A DNA stretch of 64,000 nucleotides from Sulfurovum sp. UBA7648 (GCA_002483605.1 DLIG01000019.1:101669-165668); one strand, 5' to 3'; positions 54,711 through 63,458 are shown, numbered from the stretch's first letter. The notes: a model not told the origin generated them from the letters alone. Translations and numbers: made by a program.

Positions 54711-56108
54711 ATGTCAGTAAGAATTGAAAAAGATACCATGGGTGAAGTGAGAGTACCAAATGATAAATATTGGGGTGCACAAACACAAAGATCATTGGAA
54801 AATTTTGAGATTGGTAATGAAAAAATGCCTCGTGAAGTAGTATATGGTTTTGCAAATCTCAAAAAAGCTTGTGCTTTAGTTAATCATGATCTAGGCAGGC
54901 TAGATGAGTCCAAAACTAACGCTATCGTAAAAGCTTGTGAAAGCGTATTAAGCGGCGAGCTTGATAATGAGTTTCCTTTGGTAGTTTGGCAGACTGGATC
55001 TGGTACGCAATCAAACATGAATATTAATGAAGTAGTAGCAAATAAAGCTATAGAGATCCTGGGTGGAGATTTTACAAAAGATAAACTGATCCATCCAAAT
55101 GATGATGTAAATAAAGGTCAAAGCTCAAATGATACATATCCGACTGCAATGCGTATCGCTGAAGTAGTAGCAGTAGCAGATGATCTTTTCCCTGCTATTG
55201 AGCAGCTTAGAGCTACTTTGGATGCAAAGTCTAAAGCATTTGCAAATATAGTTAAAATCGGAAGAACACACCTGCAAGATGCCACACCTCTTACATTAGG
55301 ACAAGAGCTTGGCGGTTATGTCGCGATGCTCGATACTAATGCTAAGCAGCTTAATGATGCATTGGCATACTGCAAAGAGCTAGCCATTGGCGGAACTGCT
55401 GTCGGAACAGGGCTTAACTCACATCCTGAATTTTCTGAGCGTGTATCTGCATGTTTAAATGGCTTTATGGATAAAAATTACGGTTTTGTATCTCAACCAA
55501 ATAAATTTCACGCTCTCACCGGCCATGATGCCGAAGTGGTACTAAGCGGCGCCCTTAAAGCACTTGCAGCCAATCTTATGAAGATAGCAAATGATATTAG
55601 ATGGCTCGCTAGCGGACCTAGATGCGGAATTGGTGAGATCACAATCCCTGAAAATGAGCCTGGAAGTTCTATTATGCCAGGTAAAGTGAATCCTACACAA
55701 GCAGAAGCTATGACTATGGTCGCTGTGCAGGTAATGGGCAATGATGCAACTGTCGGTATCGCAGCAAGCCAGGGAAATTTTGAACTTAATGTGTTTAAAC
55801 CTGTGATCGCTTATAATATCTTGCAATCAACTAAATTATTAGCCGATGCAATGAGAAGCTTTTATAAAAACTGTGCAGTCGGAATCGAGCCGGTACAAGA
55901 AAGAATTGAGAGTTATTTACACAATTCGCTTATGCTTGTAACTGCTCTCAATCCTTATATCGGATATGAAAATGCAGCAAAAATCGCTAAAACTGCTCAT
56001 AAAAACGGTACTACACTAAAAGAAGAAGCGATAGCTCTTGGGCTTTTGAGTGCTGAAGATTTTGACAAGTATGTCAAGCCTGAAGAGATGATAGCCGCCA
56101 AAGCATAA
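54711..56108 (+). CDS. fumC: Class II fumarate hydratase
   Basis: Interconverts fumarate and malate; iron-independent homotetramer. 465 residues. Motifs: GSGTQSNMN (~99), HPNDDVNKGQSSNDTYPTA with the catalytic-site His, GRTHLQDATPLTLGQE, and the superfamily signature GSSIMPGKVNPTQAE. Uses the AAGGAG in the end of mdh. It continues the TCA arc toward succinate. Class II enzymes are oxygen-tolerant, unlike class I. Confidence 0.95.
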   Translation: MSVRIEKDTMGEVRVPNDKYWGAQTQRSLENFEIGNEKMPREVVYGFANLKKACALVNHDLGRLDESKTNAIVKACESVLSGELDNEFPLVVWQTGSGTQSNMNINEVVANKAIEILGGDFTKDKLIHPNDDVNKGQSSNDTYPTAMRIAEVVAVADDLFPAIEQLRATLDAKSKAFANIVKIGRTHLQDATPLTLGQELGGYVAMLDTNAKQLNDALAYCKELAIGGTAVGTGLNSHPEFSERVSACLNGFMDKNYGFVSQPNKFHALTGHDAEVVLSGALKALAANLMKIANDIRWLASGPRCGIGEITIPENEPGSSIMPGKVNPTQAEAMTMVAVQVMGNDATVGIAASQGNFELNVFKPVIAYNILQSTKLLADAMRSFYKNCAVGIEPVQERIESYLHNSLMLVTALNPYIGYENAAKIAKTAHKNGTTLKEEAIALGLLSAEDFDKYVKPEEMIAAKA

Positions 56109-56114
56109 ACCATA

Positions 56115-56153
56115 GGTTGCTGCTATATAGGCAGCCGGCATCTCTTTGATGCC
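56115..56153 (+). terminator. Two adjoining hairpins after fumC
   Basis: GGTTGC / GCAGCC (one G-T pair), then directly GGCATC-TCTTT-GATGCC. GC-rich for this genome; AAAAAG follows rather than Ts. Confidence 0.5.
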
Positions 56154-56236
56154 AAAAAGTGTGTAAATATGTACCATCTGCAACAAAAATAAACTCACAT
56201 TCAACACATTTTATTTAAAATATTCCCATAAAGTTC

Positions 56237-56242
56237 TATAAT
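56237..56242 (+). promoter_or_regulatory. Likely promoter -10 box for sucCD
   Basis: TATAAT 28 bp before the GTG start of sucC. Confidence 0.5.
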
Positions 56243-56270
56243 TTATACATTCAATCAAGAAGGAGTCCTA

Positions 56271-57446
56271 GTGAATATACACGAATATCAAGCGAAACAG
56301 ATTTTCGCAAAATATGGTGTGCCTACACCTAGAGGAATTATAGCAAACACGTCCGATGAGGCGGTTGCAAATGCAAAAGAGCTTGGCGGCAATATATGGG
56401 TCGTAAAAGCTCAAATACATGCCGGCGGCAGAGGATTAGGCGGCGGTGTTAAGCTAGCCCGTTCTTTAGAAGAAGTTAAAACTTTAGCAGATGAAATTCT
56501 AGGGATGACTCTTGTTACGTACCAAACCGGACCAGAGGGGAAATTGGTTCAAAAAGTTTACATTGAAGAGGGTGCTGACATCAAAGATGAACTATACCTT
56601 GGTGTAGTTTTGGATAGAGCGAAAGAGATGCCGGTTATCATGGCAAGTACAGAAGGCGGTATGGCTATTGAGGATGTGGCTCACGATACTCCTGAAAAAA
56701 TCATCAAAGTCGCTGTTGACCCTGCTATCGGTTTTCAAGGCTTTCATGGAAGAGAATTAGTATTTGGCCTTGGCATCACTGATAAAGCCGAGCAAGCCAA
56801 ACTTATCTCTTTTGCATCAAAACTTTTCAAAGTTTATATGGAAAACGATGCTGAGATGATAGAGATCAATCCTCTTATCAAAACCGGCAGTGGAGACTTC
56901 TTGGCTCTTGACGGAAAAATGGGATTTGATGATTCTGCGCTTTATAGACATCCTGAGATTGAAGCTATGCGTGATATTAGTGAAGAAGATGCAGATGAGC
57001 GAGAAGCCGGAGAGTATGGACTTAGCTATGTATCTCTTGATGGTGAGATCGGTTGTATGGTAAATGGTGCAGGTCTTGCAATGGGTACTATGGATACGAT
57101 CAACTACATGGGCGGAACACCTGCAAACTTCCTTGATGTGGGCGGAAAAGCTAATGCGCAAACTGTTGCAAAAGGATTTGAGATAATTCTTAAAAATCCG
57201 AACGTAAAAGCAATTTTTGTAAATATTTTTGGTGGGATCGTAAGATGTGATAGAATCGCAAACGGTATCTTGGAAGCTACTAAAATGGTTGATGTTCATG
57301 TACCTGTAATTGTCAGACTTGACGGTACAAATGCTGCTGAAGCTGCTGAAATTTTAAGAAATGCGAATATAGCAAACGTTATCGCTGCAACTGACCTTGC
57401 AGACGGTGCAGCAAAAGCAGTTAAAGCAGCAAAAGGAGAGAATTAA
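56271..57446 (+). CDS. sucC: Succinyl-CoA ligase (ADP-forming), beta subunit
   Basis: Couples succinyl-CoA and succinate through ATP. 391 residues with an N-terminal ATP-grasp domain (MNIHEYQAKQIFAKYGVP; VKAQIHAGGRGLGGGVK) and a C-terminal CoA-ligase domain (GNxxxxx-type loop in FLDVGGKA; FVNIFGGIVRCDRIANGI). GTG 56271 is the start, with AAGGAGT 5-6 bp upstream. sucD starts on its stop (TAATG). In the reductive cycle it makes succinyl-CoA for the Oor enzyme encoded just downstream. Confidence 0.96.
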   Translation: MNIHEYQAKQIFAKYGVPTPRGIIANTSDEAVANAKELGGNIWVVKAQIHAGGRGLGGGVKLARSLEEVKTLADEILGMTLVTYQTGPEGKLVQKVYIEEGADIKDELYLGVVLDRAKEMPVIMASTEGGMAIEDVAHDTPEKIIKVAVDPAIGFQGFHGRELVFGLGITDKAEQAKLISFASKLFKVYMENDAEMIEINPLIKTGSGDFLALDGKMGFDDSALYRHPEIEAMRDISEEDADEREAGEYGLSYVSLDGEIGCMVNGAGLAMGTMDTINYMGGTPANFLDVGGKANAQTVAKGFEIILKNPNVKAIFVNIFGGIVRCDRIANGILEATKMVDVHVPVIVRLDGTNAAEAAEILRNANIANVIAATDLADGAAKAVKAAKGEN

Positions 57447-58318
57447 TGAGTATTTTGGTAAATAAAGATACAAAAGTTATCGTACAAGGCTTCACAGGAA
57501 GCGAAGGTACGTTTCATGCTGAACAATGTTTGGCATATGGTACAAAAATAGTCGGCGGTGTTACGCCAAATAAAGGAGGAGAGACACATCTTGGCAAACC
57601 GGTATTTAATACCGTTAAAGAGGCAGTTGCAGCTACGGGTGCTACTGTGTCTATGGTATTTGTTCCGCCTGCGTTTGTGGCTGATGCAGTCATGGAAGCA
57701 GCAGATGCAGGTATCGAACTAGCAGTAATCATCACAGAAGGTGCTCCTGTGCGTGATATGCAAATGGCAAAAGCTTATGCTACTAAGAAAAATATGAAAA
57801 CAATCGGGCCAAACTGCCCTGGTATCATTACAGCTGAAGAATGCAAGATCGGTATCATGCCAGGTAATATTTTCAAAAAAGGGAATGTCGGCCTTATCTC
57901 AAAATCAGGTACTCTTACATATGAAGGTGCAAACCAAGTCTGTAAAGAAGGCTTTGGTATTACAACAGCAGTAGGGATAGGAGGGGACCCTATCATCGGA
58001 CTTAGCTATAAACAATTATTGCCTCTTTTTGAAGCTGACCCTGAGACTGAAGCTATCGTAATGATCGGTGAGATCGGCGGCGACCTTGAGATTCAAGCTG
58101 CTGCTTTTATCAAAGAAAATATCACTAAACCCGTAGTTGCTTTTATAGCGGGACAAACTGCTCCTAAAGGTAAACGAATGGGACATGCAGGCGCGATCGT
58201 GAGCGGCGGTGCCGGAACTGCTAAAGAAAAAATGGATGCCCTTGAAGCTGCTGGAGTTAAAGTTGTAGTATCACCTGCTGACATCGGCAAAGCCGTCAAA
58301 GAAGTTTTATCAAAATAA
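57446..58318 (+). CDS. sucD: Succinyl-CoA ligase (ADP-forming), alpha subunit
   Basis: 290 residues. The CoA-binding Rossmann domain has VQGFTGSEGTFHAEQC and GVTPNKGG; the conserved GPNCPGI is at ~126. The phospho-His is in GHAGAIVSGG (~246). It forms a heterotetramer with SucC, with translation coupled by TAATG. A hairpin follows at 58333. Confidence 0.96.
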   Translation: MSILVNKDTKVIVQGFTGSEGTFHAEQCLAYGTKIVGGVTPNKGGETHLGKPVFNTVKEAVAATGATVSMVFVPPAFVADAVMEAADAGIELAVIITEGAPVRDMQMAKAYATKKNMKTIGPNCPGIITAEECKIGIMPGNIFKKGNVGLISKSGTLTYEGANQVCKEGFGITTAVGIGGDPIIGLSYKQLLPLFEADPETEAIVMIGEIGGDLEIQAAAFIKENITKPVVAFIAGQTAPKGKRMGHAGAIVSGGAGTAKEKMDALEAAGVKVVVSPADIGKAVKEVLSK

Positions 58319-58332
58319 TTTTATATCTCTAT

Positions 58333-58360
58333 CGCAGGGTGTGTTTAAATGCATCCTGCG
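58333..58360 (+). terminator. Hairpin after sucD
   Basis: CGCAGGGTG / CATCCTGCG (9 bp, one G-T), 10-nt loop, 14 bp past the stop. GC-rich stem, no T-run. Confidence 0.5.
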
Positions 58361-58371
58361 TATCGGTTACC

Positions 58372-58392
58372 AATCACTAATCACTAATCACT
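58372..58392. repeat. Three tandem AATCACT heptamers
   Basis: Exact 7-bp unit repeated three times, ending 16 bp before a -10 box (58408). It may be a regulator site with helical spacing, or a chance microsatellite. Confidence 0.6.
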
Positions 58393-58407
58393 AAAAACTA
58401 ATTATGC

Positions 58408-58413
58408 TATACT
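58408..58413 (+). promoter_or_regulatory. Likely extended -10 promoter for the metal-binding protein gene
   Basis: TATGCTATACT (TGnTATACT) 26 bp before the ATG. Confidence 0.5.
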
Positions 58414-58438
58414 TGTCTAAAAACCAAAGGATTCTGTT

Positions 58439-58717
58439 ATGAAACAAACTTTTGAAGTTATGAATGTAAAATGCAATGGGTGTGCAAATACTCTTAAGAC
58501 CAAATTAGCAAAAGATTTTGGCGATGTAGAAGTGAATTTAGAGACAATGCCTAGACAGATCACGCTTGATGTCGAGCCGGATCAAATTGATAAGTTGAGA
58601 AATACGTTAAAAATGATCGGTTATCCAATGAGCGATGAAGAGCTTGATGGCATTGAAAATGTTACCACAAAAGCAAAAAGCTTTATTTCATGTGCCGTCG
58701 GCAAGATGAACATATAA
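58439..58717 (+). CDS. Heavy-metal-associated (HMA) domain protein
   Basis: 92 residues. The N-terminal ~70 form a ferredoxin-like HMA fold with the metal motif CNGC (Cys12, Cys15), in which the usual Met-x-Cys is VKCNGC. The C-terminal tail adds one more Cys (FISCAVGKM). No signal peptide, so a cytoplasmic copper or other soft-metal chaperone is likely. It sits alone between sucD and oorD under its own promoter. No P-type ATPase partner is in the window. Confidence 0.85.
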   Translation: MKQTFEVMNVKCNGCANTLKTKLAKDFGDVEVNLETMPRQITLDVEPDQIDKLRNTLKMIGYPMSDEELDGIENVTTKAKSFISCAVGKMNI

Positions 58718-58745
58718 ATTTATAGCTTTTATATGCGTTTTGAAC

Positions 58746-58821
58746 AGGTTTGAAACTATTCTAGTGCAACAAAAAGTAACAACTTATATTTTTATTTCAC
58801 AATTACAATAGTTTCAAACCT
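58746..58821. repeat. Perfect 15-bp inverted repeat ahead of the oor operon
   Basis: AGGTTTGAAACTATT (58746-58760) and its exact reverse complement (58807-58821) are separated by 46 bp of AT-rich DNA. The element lies 28 bp after the HMA gene stop and 110 bp before oorD. It could be a terminator, a small RNA or a small mobile remnant. Confidence 0.65.
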
Positions 58822-58930
58822 TCATTATTTAAAAATTGGTTATGCTATTCTCAAGTGAATAGGAATACCATCACTTTGAAAGAGAAGCCCGTCTCTTATC
58901 AATAAATTATTTTTTAAAAGGGGAATAAGG

Positions 58931-59254
58931 ATGTCTAATATTATGAAAGCTCCTGAAAATACACCGGTATGGGTAGATACCAAAAGATGTAAAGCATGTG
59001 ATAAATGTGTAGACGTTTGTCCGGCAGGCGTACTTTCAATGAAACAAGAACCTACATCTACACTTGGTGCGATGATTAGTGTGATTGCACCAGAGTCCTG
59101 TATCGGATGCAGAGAATGTGAATTGACATGCCCGGATTTTGCAATATATGTGGCAGAGAAAGCAGAATATAAATTTGCTAAACTTACTGATGCTGCCAAA
59201 CAAAGAGCAGAGGCAATTGCCAATAATAATTATAGATTACCTGCGGGTTACTAA
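58931..59254 (+). CDS. oorD: 2-oxoglutarate:ferredoxin oxidoreductase, delta (ferredoxin-like) subunit
   Basis: 107 residues with two 4Fe-4S motifs, CKACDKCVDVCP (~20-31) and CIGCRECELTCP (~57-68). It passes electrons between ferredoxin and the catalytic subunit. AAAAGGGG and AAGG lie upstream of the ATG. First gene of a D-A-B-C operon with gaps of 2-11 bp. A small 5' hairpin AAGAGA/TCTCTT is at 58880-58897. Confidence 0.93.
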   Translation: MSNIMKAPENTPVWVDTKRCKACDKCVDVCPAGVLSMKQEPTSTLGAMISVIAPESCIGCRECELTCPDFAIYVAEKAEYKFAKLTDAAKQRAEAIANNNYRLPAGY

Positions 59255-59265
59255 GGAGAAAAAGT

Positions 59266-60399
59266 ATGGCATTAAGAGAAATAATTTCAAGCGGAAATGA
59301 ACTTGCAGCGCATGCTGCTGTAGATTCTGGATGTAAGTTTTTTGGTGGTTATCCGATCACTCCATCCAGTGAAATTATGCATGAACTATCTGACCTTCTT
59401 CCGTCAATTGGCGGAACTTGTATTCAAATGGAAGATGAGATTGCAGGAGTTGCATGTGCAATAGGTGCATCTATGAGTGGCGTAAGAGCTATGACTGCTA
59501 CGAGTGGTCCTGGTATTTCGCTTAAAGCAGAGAATCTTGGCCTTGCTCAAATGGCAGAAGTGCCGTTGGTGGTAGTCAACGTCATGAGAGGCGGGCCTTC
59601 AACAGGCCTTCCTACTCGTGTATCTCAAGGTGACGTTGCTCAAGCAAAAAATCCAAGCCACGGCGATTATAAATCTATCACTTTGTGTGCCGGAAACTTG
59701 GCCGAATGTTATACAGAAACAGTCAGAGCATTTAACCTAGCTGATAGATTTATGCAGCCTGTATTTGTACTTCTTGATGAAACATTGGGTCATATGCACG
59801 GTAAAGCTATGATACCTTCTGAAGAAGTAGTAAAAGCTGGCATCAAGTCAAGAAAAGAATTTACTGGAGACCCGGCTGAATATAAACCATATGGTGTAGC
59901 CCAAGATGAGCCGGCAGTTCTTAACCCGATGTTCAAAGGATATAGATATCACTTTACCGGACTTCATCATAATGCTACTGGTTTTCCAACTGAAGAGATA
60001 GAAACTTGCCGCAAACTGATCGAAAGATTATTCAATAAAGTAGAAGCTCATCAAGAAGAGATAGATTCATATGAAGAATATATGCTTGATGATGCAGAAC
60101 TTCTTATTGTTGCTTATGGTTCCGTATCTTTGGCTGCAAAAGAAGCTATAAGACATCTTAGAGCTGCAGGAATCAAAGCAGGACTATTTAGACCGATCAC
60201 TTTATGGCCAAGTCCAGCAAAAAGAATCAAACACTGGACTGATAAAATAGAAAAAGTATTATGTGTTGAACTTAATATCGGTCAATACAGAGATGAGATC
60301 CAAAGAGCATCAGGCAGATTGGATATTGACGGGCTGTTCAAAGTTAACGGTAGAGCACTTTCTCCTTATGAAATCGTTGAAAAAGTGAAAGGAATGTAA
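59266..60399 (+). CDS. oorA: 2-oxoglutarate:ferredoxin oxidoreductase, alpha subunit
   Basis: 377 residues. Contains the TPP-enzyme pyrimidine/2-oxoacid-binding domain I start (SGNELAAHAAVDSGCKFFGGYP with ITPSSEIMH), GVRAMTATSGPGISLK and MRGGPSTGLPT, then domain II with GSVSLAAKEAIRHLRAAG. It converts 2-oxoglutarate + CoA to succinyl-CoA + CO2, or the reverse in carbon fixation. AAGGAG is 6 bp before the ATG. The length matches Helicobacter and Campylobacter OorA. Confidence 0.94.
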   Translation: MALREIISSGNELAAHAAVDSGCKFFGGYPITPSSEIMHELSDLLPSIGGTCIQMEDEIAGVACAIGASMSGVRAMTATSGPGISLKAENLGLAQMAEVPLVVVNVMRGGPSTGLPTRVSQGDVAQAKNPSHGDYKSITLCAGNLAECYTETVRAFNLADRFMQPVFVLLDETLGHMHGKAMIPSEEVVKAGIKSRKEFTGDPAEYKPYGVAQDEPAVLNPMFKGYRYHFTGLHHNATGFPTEEIETCRKLIERLFNKVEAHQEEIDSYEEYMLDDAELLIVAYGSVSLAAKEAIRHLRAAGIKAGLFRPITLWPSPAKRIKHWTDKIEKVLCVELNIGQYRDEIQRASGRLDIDGLFKVNGRALSPYEIVEKVKGM

Positions 60400-60401
60400 T
60401 C

Positions 60402-61259
60402 ATGGCATTTAATTATGATAATTATTTAAGAGTAGATAAAATGCCAACACTATGGTGTTGGGGTTGTGGTGATGGTGTAATCCTAAAAGCATTTGTTAGA
60501 GCAATAGATGAACTTGGCTATAATAAAGACGATATGTGTATAGTATCTGGTATCGGATGTTCAGGAAGATTCTCTTCATATATAGATTGCAATACAGTGC
60601 ATACTACTCACGGCAGAACAATTGCATTTGCAACAGGTATTAAACTTGCAAATCCTGATAAAAAAGTTTTTTGTATAGCAGGTGACGGTGATGCATTGGC
60701 TATCGGCGGTAATCATACAATCCATGGATGCAGAAGAAATATAGATATCAATTTCATTCTTATCAATAACTTTATTTACGGCTTGACCAATTCCCAAACA
60801 AGCCCTACTACTCCGCAAGGTATGTGGACTGTTACAATGCAAAAAGGGAATATTGATCCTACGTTTGATGCTTGTAGACTTGCTATTGCAGCAGGTGCAT
60901 CATTTGTTGGAAGAGAAGCTGTTACAGATCCTAAAAAAATAGAAAAACTTTTTATAAAAGGATTTGAGCATAAAGGTTTCAGTTTCTTTGATATTTTCTC
61001 AAATTGCCATATCAATCTAGGTAGAAAAAACAAAATGGCTAGTGCTATGGAAAATCTTGATTGGATCGATAGCAGAACAGTATCTAAAACCAAATTTGAC
61101 AAGATGAGCGAAGAAGAAAGAGAAGGCCTTTTCCCTACTGGTGTATTGCATCAAGATGAGAACGCTTTGGAATACTGCGATATGTATGAGCAAGTTAGAC
61201 TGGCGCAACAAGGTAAACGTAAGCCTATTACAGCAGCAGACTTTGCGAAAAAAGCATAA
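60402..61259 (+). CDS. oorB: 2-oxoglutarate:ferredoxin oxidoreductase, beta subunit
   Basis: 285 residues carrying the TPP-binding domain: CWGCGDGVILKAF near residue 19 (where many relatives have CPGCGH), SGIGCSGRFSSYI, HTTHGRTIAFATGIKL, and the Mg/TPP motif GDGDALAIGGNH with later NNFIYGLTNSQTSPTT. Cys residues in the first motif help hold a 4Fe-4S cluster. It starts 2 bp after oorA. AATGTAATC gives only a modest ribosome-binding site, so coupling to oorA is likely. Confidence 0.94.
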   Translation: MAFNYDNYLRVDKMPTLWCWGCGDGVILKAFVRAIDELGYNKDDMCIVSGIGCSGRFSSYIDCNTVHTTHGRTIAFATGIKLANPDKKVFCIAGDGDALAIGGNHTIHGCRRNIDINFILINNFIYGLTNSQTSPTTPQGMWTVTMQKGNIDPTFDACRLAIAAGASFVGREAVTDPKKIEKLFIKGFEHKGFSFFDIFSNCHINLGRKNKMASAMENLDWIDSRTVSKTKFDKMSEEEREGLFPTGVLHQDENALEYCDMYEQVRLAQQGKRKPITAADFAKKA

Positions 61260-61269
61260 GGAGATATAA

Positions 61270-61827
61270 ATGGCTAGAACATTAATGAGATTTACAGGTG
61301 TTGGCGGACAAGGTGTGCTTTTGGCTGGTGAGATTTTTGCAGAAGCAAAGATCAAAGCAGGTGGCTATGGGTTAAAAACAGCAACATATACTTCACAAGT
61401 GCGCGGAGGTCCAACTGTTGTTGATATTACACTGGACGATGAAGAGATCTTTTACCCTTATGCAAATGATGGCGAGATCGACTTTATGCTTTCTGTTGCC
61501 CAAGTAAGTTTTGATCTTTTTAAAAACGGTGTATCACAAGGCGGTACTATAGTTGTTGAGCCAAACTTGGTAAAACCTACAGAAGAAGATCGTAAAAAAT
61601 GGAACATCATTGAGATTCCTATCATTACTATAGCCAAAGAAGAAGTTGGTAACGTAATTACACAATCAGTAGTAGCCCTTGCAATTGCAAATACTATTAT
61701 GCATGCAATTGATAATGATACACTTAAAGAAGTTATGTTGTCAAAAGTACCTGAAAAAGTACATGCACTTAATTTAAAAGCGTTTGATCTTGGTGAAAAA
61801 TACGCTAAAGAAGCAATTAGTAAATAA
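61270..61827 (+). CDS. oorC: 2-oxoglutarate:ferredoxin oxidoreductase, gamma subunit
   Basis: 185 residues of the catalytic-domain family typical of gamma chains: FTGVGGQGVLLAGEIFAEA at the N-terminus, then TYTSQVRGGPTVVDI. It completes the four-subunit enzyme with OorDAB. AAGGAGAT precedes the ATG. The operon ends with a small hairpin at 61856. Confidence 0.94.
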   Translation: MARTLMRFTGVGGQGVLLAGEIFAEAKIKAGGYGLKTATYTSQVRGGPTVVDITLDDEEIFYPYANDGEIDFMLSVAQVSFDLFKNGVSQGGTIVVEPNLVKPTEEDRKKWNIIEIPIITIAKEEVGNVITQSVVALAIANTIMHAIDNDTLKEVMLSKVPEKVHALNLKAFDLGEKYAKEAISK

Positions 61828-61855
61828 ATTTTATATTTTTAATAACTTCTGCAAA

Positions 61856-61879
61856 CTTATAGCTCTCACGGGCTATAAG
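61856..61879 (+). terminator. Hairpin after the oor operon
   Basis: Perfect 8-bp stem CTTATAGC / GCTATAAG, 8-nt loop. A TATAATTTTT stretch is 11 bp downstream. Confidence 0.45.
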
Positions 61880-61994
61880 CGCCCTTCTATATAATTTTTA
61901 ATTATTGTTTTTTATTTTTTCTCTCATTATCCTAAGAAATTTAATATTTTATTTTGGTACAATACCGCCACTAAGCCAAAAAGGATATATAGTC

Positions 61995-63458
61995 ATGAAA
62001 CGCTTCAAAAAAATACTGATAGCAAATAGGGGAGAAGTTGCTCTTAGGATTATTAGAGCTTGTAAAGAACTTGGAATCAAAAGTGTAGTTATTTATTCAA
62101 GTGTTGATAAATATGGTGTATGGGTTACAAAAGCCGACGAAGCTCATCTGATCGATGGTGATCCGATCCAAGCATATCTAAATTATGATCGTATTATAGA
62201 TGTTGCAAAAGAAATAGGCGTGGATGCCATACATCCAGGATACGGATTTTTGAGCGAAAGTGCCGAATTTGCACAAGCTTGTGTAGATAATAATATCACT
62301 TTTATTGGTCCAAAACCTGAACATATATCACTTTTTGGTGATAAAATGGCTTCAAAAACAGCCATGAAAGAGCTTGGAGTACCTGTAATAGAAGGTACCG
62401 AAGATCCGATCACAGACATTGGTGAAGCCAAAAAAATTGCGATCGAGATAGGTTTCCCGGTTATAATCAAAGCTGCTTTTGGCGGCGGCGGCCGTGGTAT
62501 GCGTATAGTCAAAAAAGAAGAAGATTTTGAAGAAATGTTCCTAGCAGCTTCAAAAGAAGCAGAAAAGTTTTTTGGCAAAGGCGATGCATTTGTTGAAAAA
62601 TATATAGAAAATCCAAGACATATTGAAGTCCAGATCATGGCGGATAAATATGGAAACGTAGTTCACTTGGGTGATAGAGATTGCTCTATTCAAAGACGCC
62701 ACCAAAAAGTTATTGAAATTGCTCCAAGTCCGAGATTGTCGATGGATGTACGAAGAGAGCTGTATAGAGTTTCTGAAAAATCAATGTTTAGACTAGGGTA
62801 TGAAAGTGTGGGGACACTCGAGTTTTTGGTTGATGCGCATGATAATTTTTATTTTATGGAGATGAATACCAGAGTACAAGTAGAGCATCCGGTAACTGAA
62901 ATTATCACAGGAATTGATATTATTCAAAGAATGATACAAATCGCAATGGGTGATGGATTAAAATTTTTGCAAGAAGAGATCCATTTCAAAGGATATGCAA
63001 TAGAATTTAGGATAAATGCCGAAGATCCTAGAAAAGGTTTTATTCCAAGTCCGGGAAAAATTGAAACCCACCTTGCTCCTGGTGGCCCTGGCGTCAGATT
63101 GGACTCAATAGCATACAAAGATTATGTGATACCGCCAAATTATGACTCAATGATCGGCAAATTGATCGTTTGGGCACTAGACTGGGAAACATTAGTAAAT
63201 AGAACTAGAAGGGCATTAGAAGAATTTATTATTGCAGGTATACCGACAAATATCCCGCTTCATAGAGAAATCGTTTGTGATGAAGATTTTATTAACGCCA
63301 CATTTGATACTACATTTTTAGATAAAAAACTTCCTCAAATGTGTGAAAATATGGTATTTGATATAGATTACAAAGAAGATGAGTTCCCTAAATCCGATAA
63401 CGAAAATGACAGAATCGCTGCTATAATAGGAGCTTTGACTTACATGAGAAGGGCTTAA
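61995..63458 (+). CDS. Biotin carboxylase subunit (pyruvate carboxylase subunit A / AccC / CfiB type)
   Basis: 487 residues, an ATP-grasp enzyme that carboxylates biotin with ATP and bicarbonate. N-terminal FKKILIANRGEVALRIIRAC, ATP motifs AAFGGGGRGMRIV (~165), the catalytic RRHQKVIEIAPSP, and the FMEMNTRVQVEHPVTE signature. The C-terminal extension is slightly longer than in AccC. ATG 61995 is chosen (AAGGATAT upstream); the longer frame from 61905 adds a non-family hydrophobic stretch. With the biotin-carrying subunit at 38.6 kb it could form pyruvate carboxylase or, as in Hydrogenobacter, 2-oxoglutarate carboxylase. Its place after oorC supports a carbon-fixation role. Confidence 0.85.
   Translation: MKRFKKILIANRGEVALRIIRACKELGIKSVVIYSSVDKYGVWVTKADEAHLIDGDPIQAYLNYDRIIDVAKEIGVDAIHPGYGFLSESAEFAQACVDNNITFIGPKPEHISLFGDKMASKTAMKELGVPVIEGTEDPITDIGEAKKIAIEIGFPVIIKAAFGGGGRGMRIVKKEEDFEEMFLAASKEAEKFFGKGDAFVEKYIENPRHIEVQIMADKYGNVVHLGDRDCSIQRRHQKVIEIAPSPRLSMDVRRELYRVSEKSMFRLGYESVGTLEFLVDAHDNFYFMEMNTRVQVEHPVTEIITGIDIIQRMIQIAMGDGLKFLQEEIHFKGYAIEFRINAEDPRKGFIPSPGKIETHLAPGGPGVRLDSIAYKDYVIPPNYDSMIGKLIVWALDWETLVNRTRRALEEFIIAGIPTNIPLHREIVCDEDFINATFDTTFLDKKLPQMCENMVFDIDYKEDEFPKSDNENDRIAAIIGALTYMRRA

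Noticed and set aside
62183..62638. 151-residue minus-strand frame within the biotin carboxylase gene
   Set aside because: It is an antisense shadow of conserved ATP-grasp sequence.
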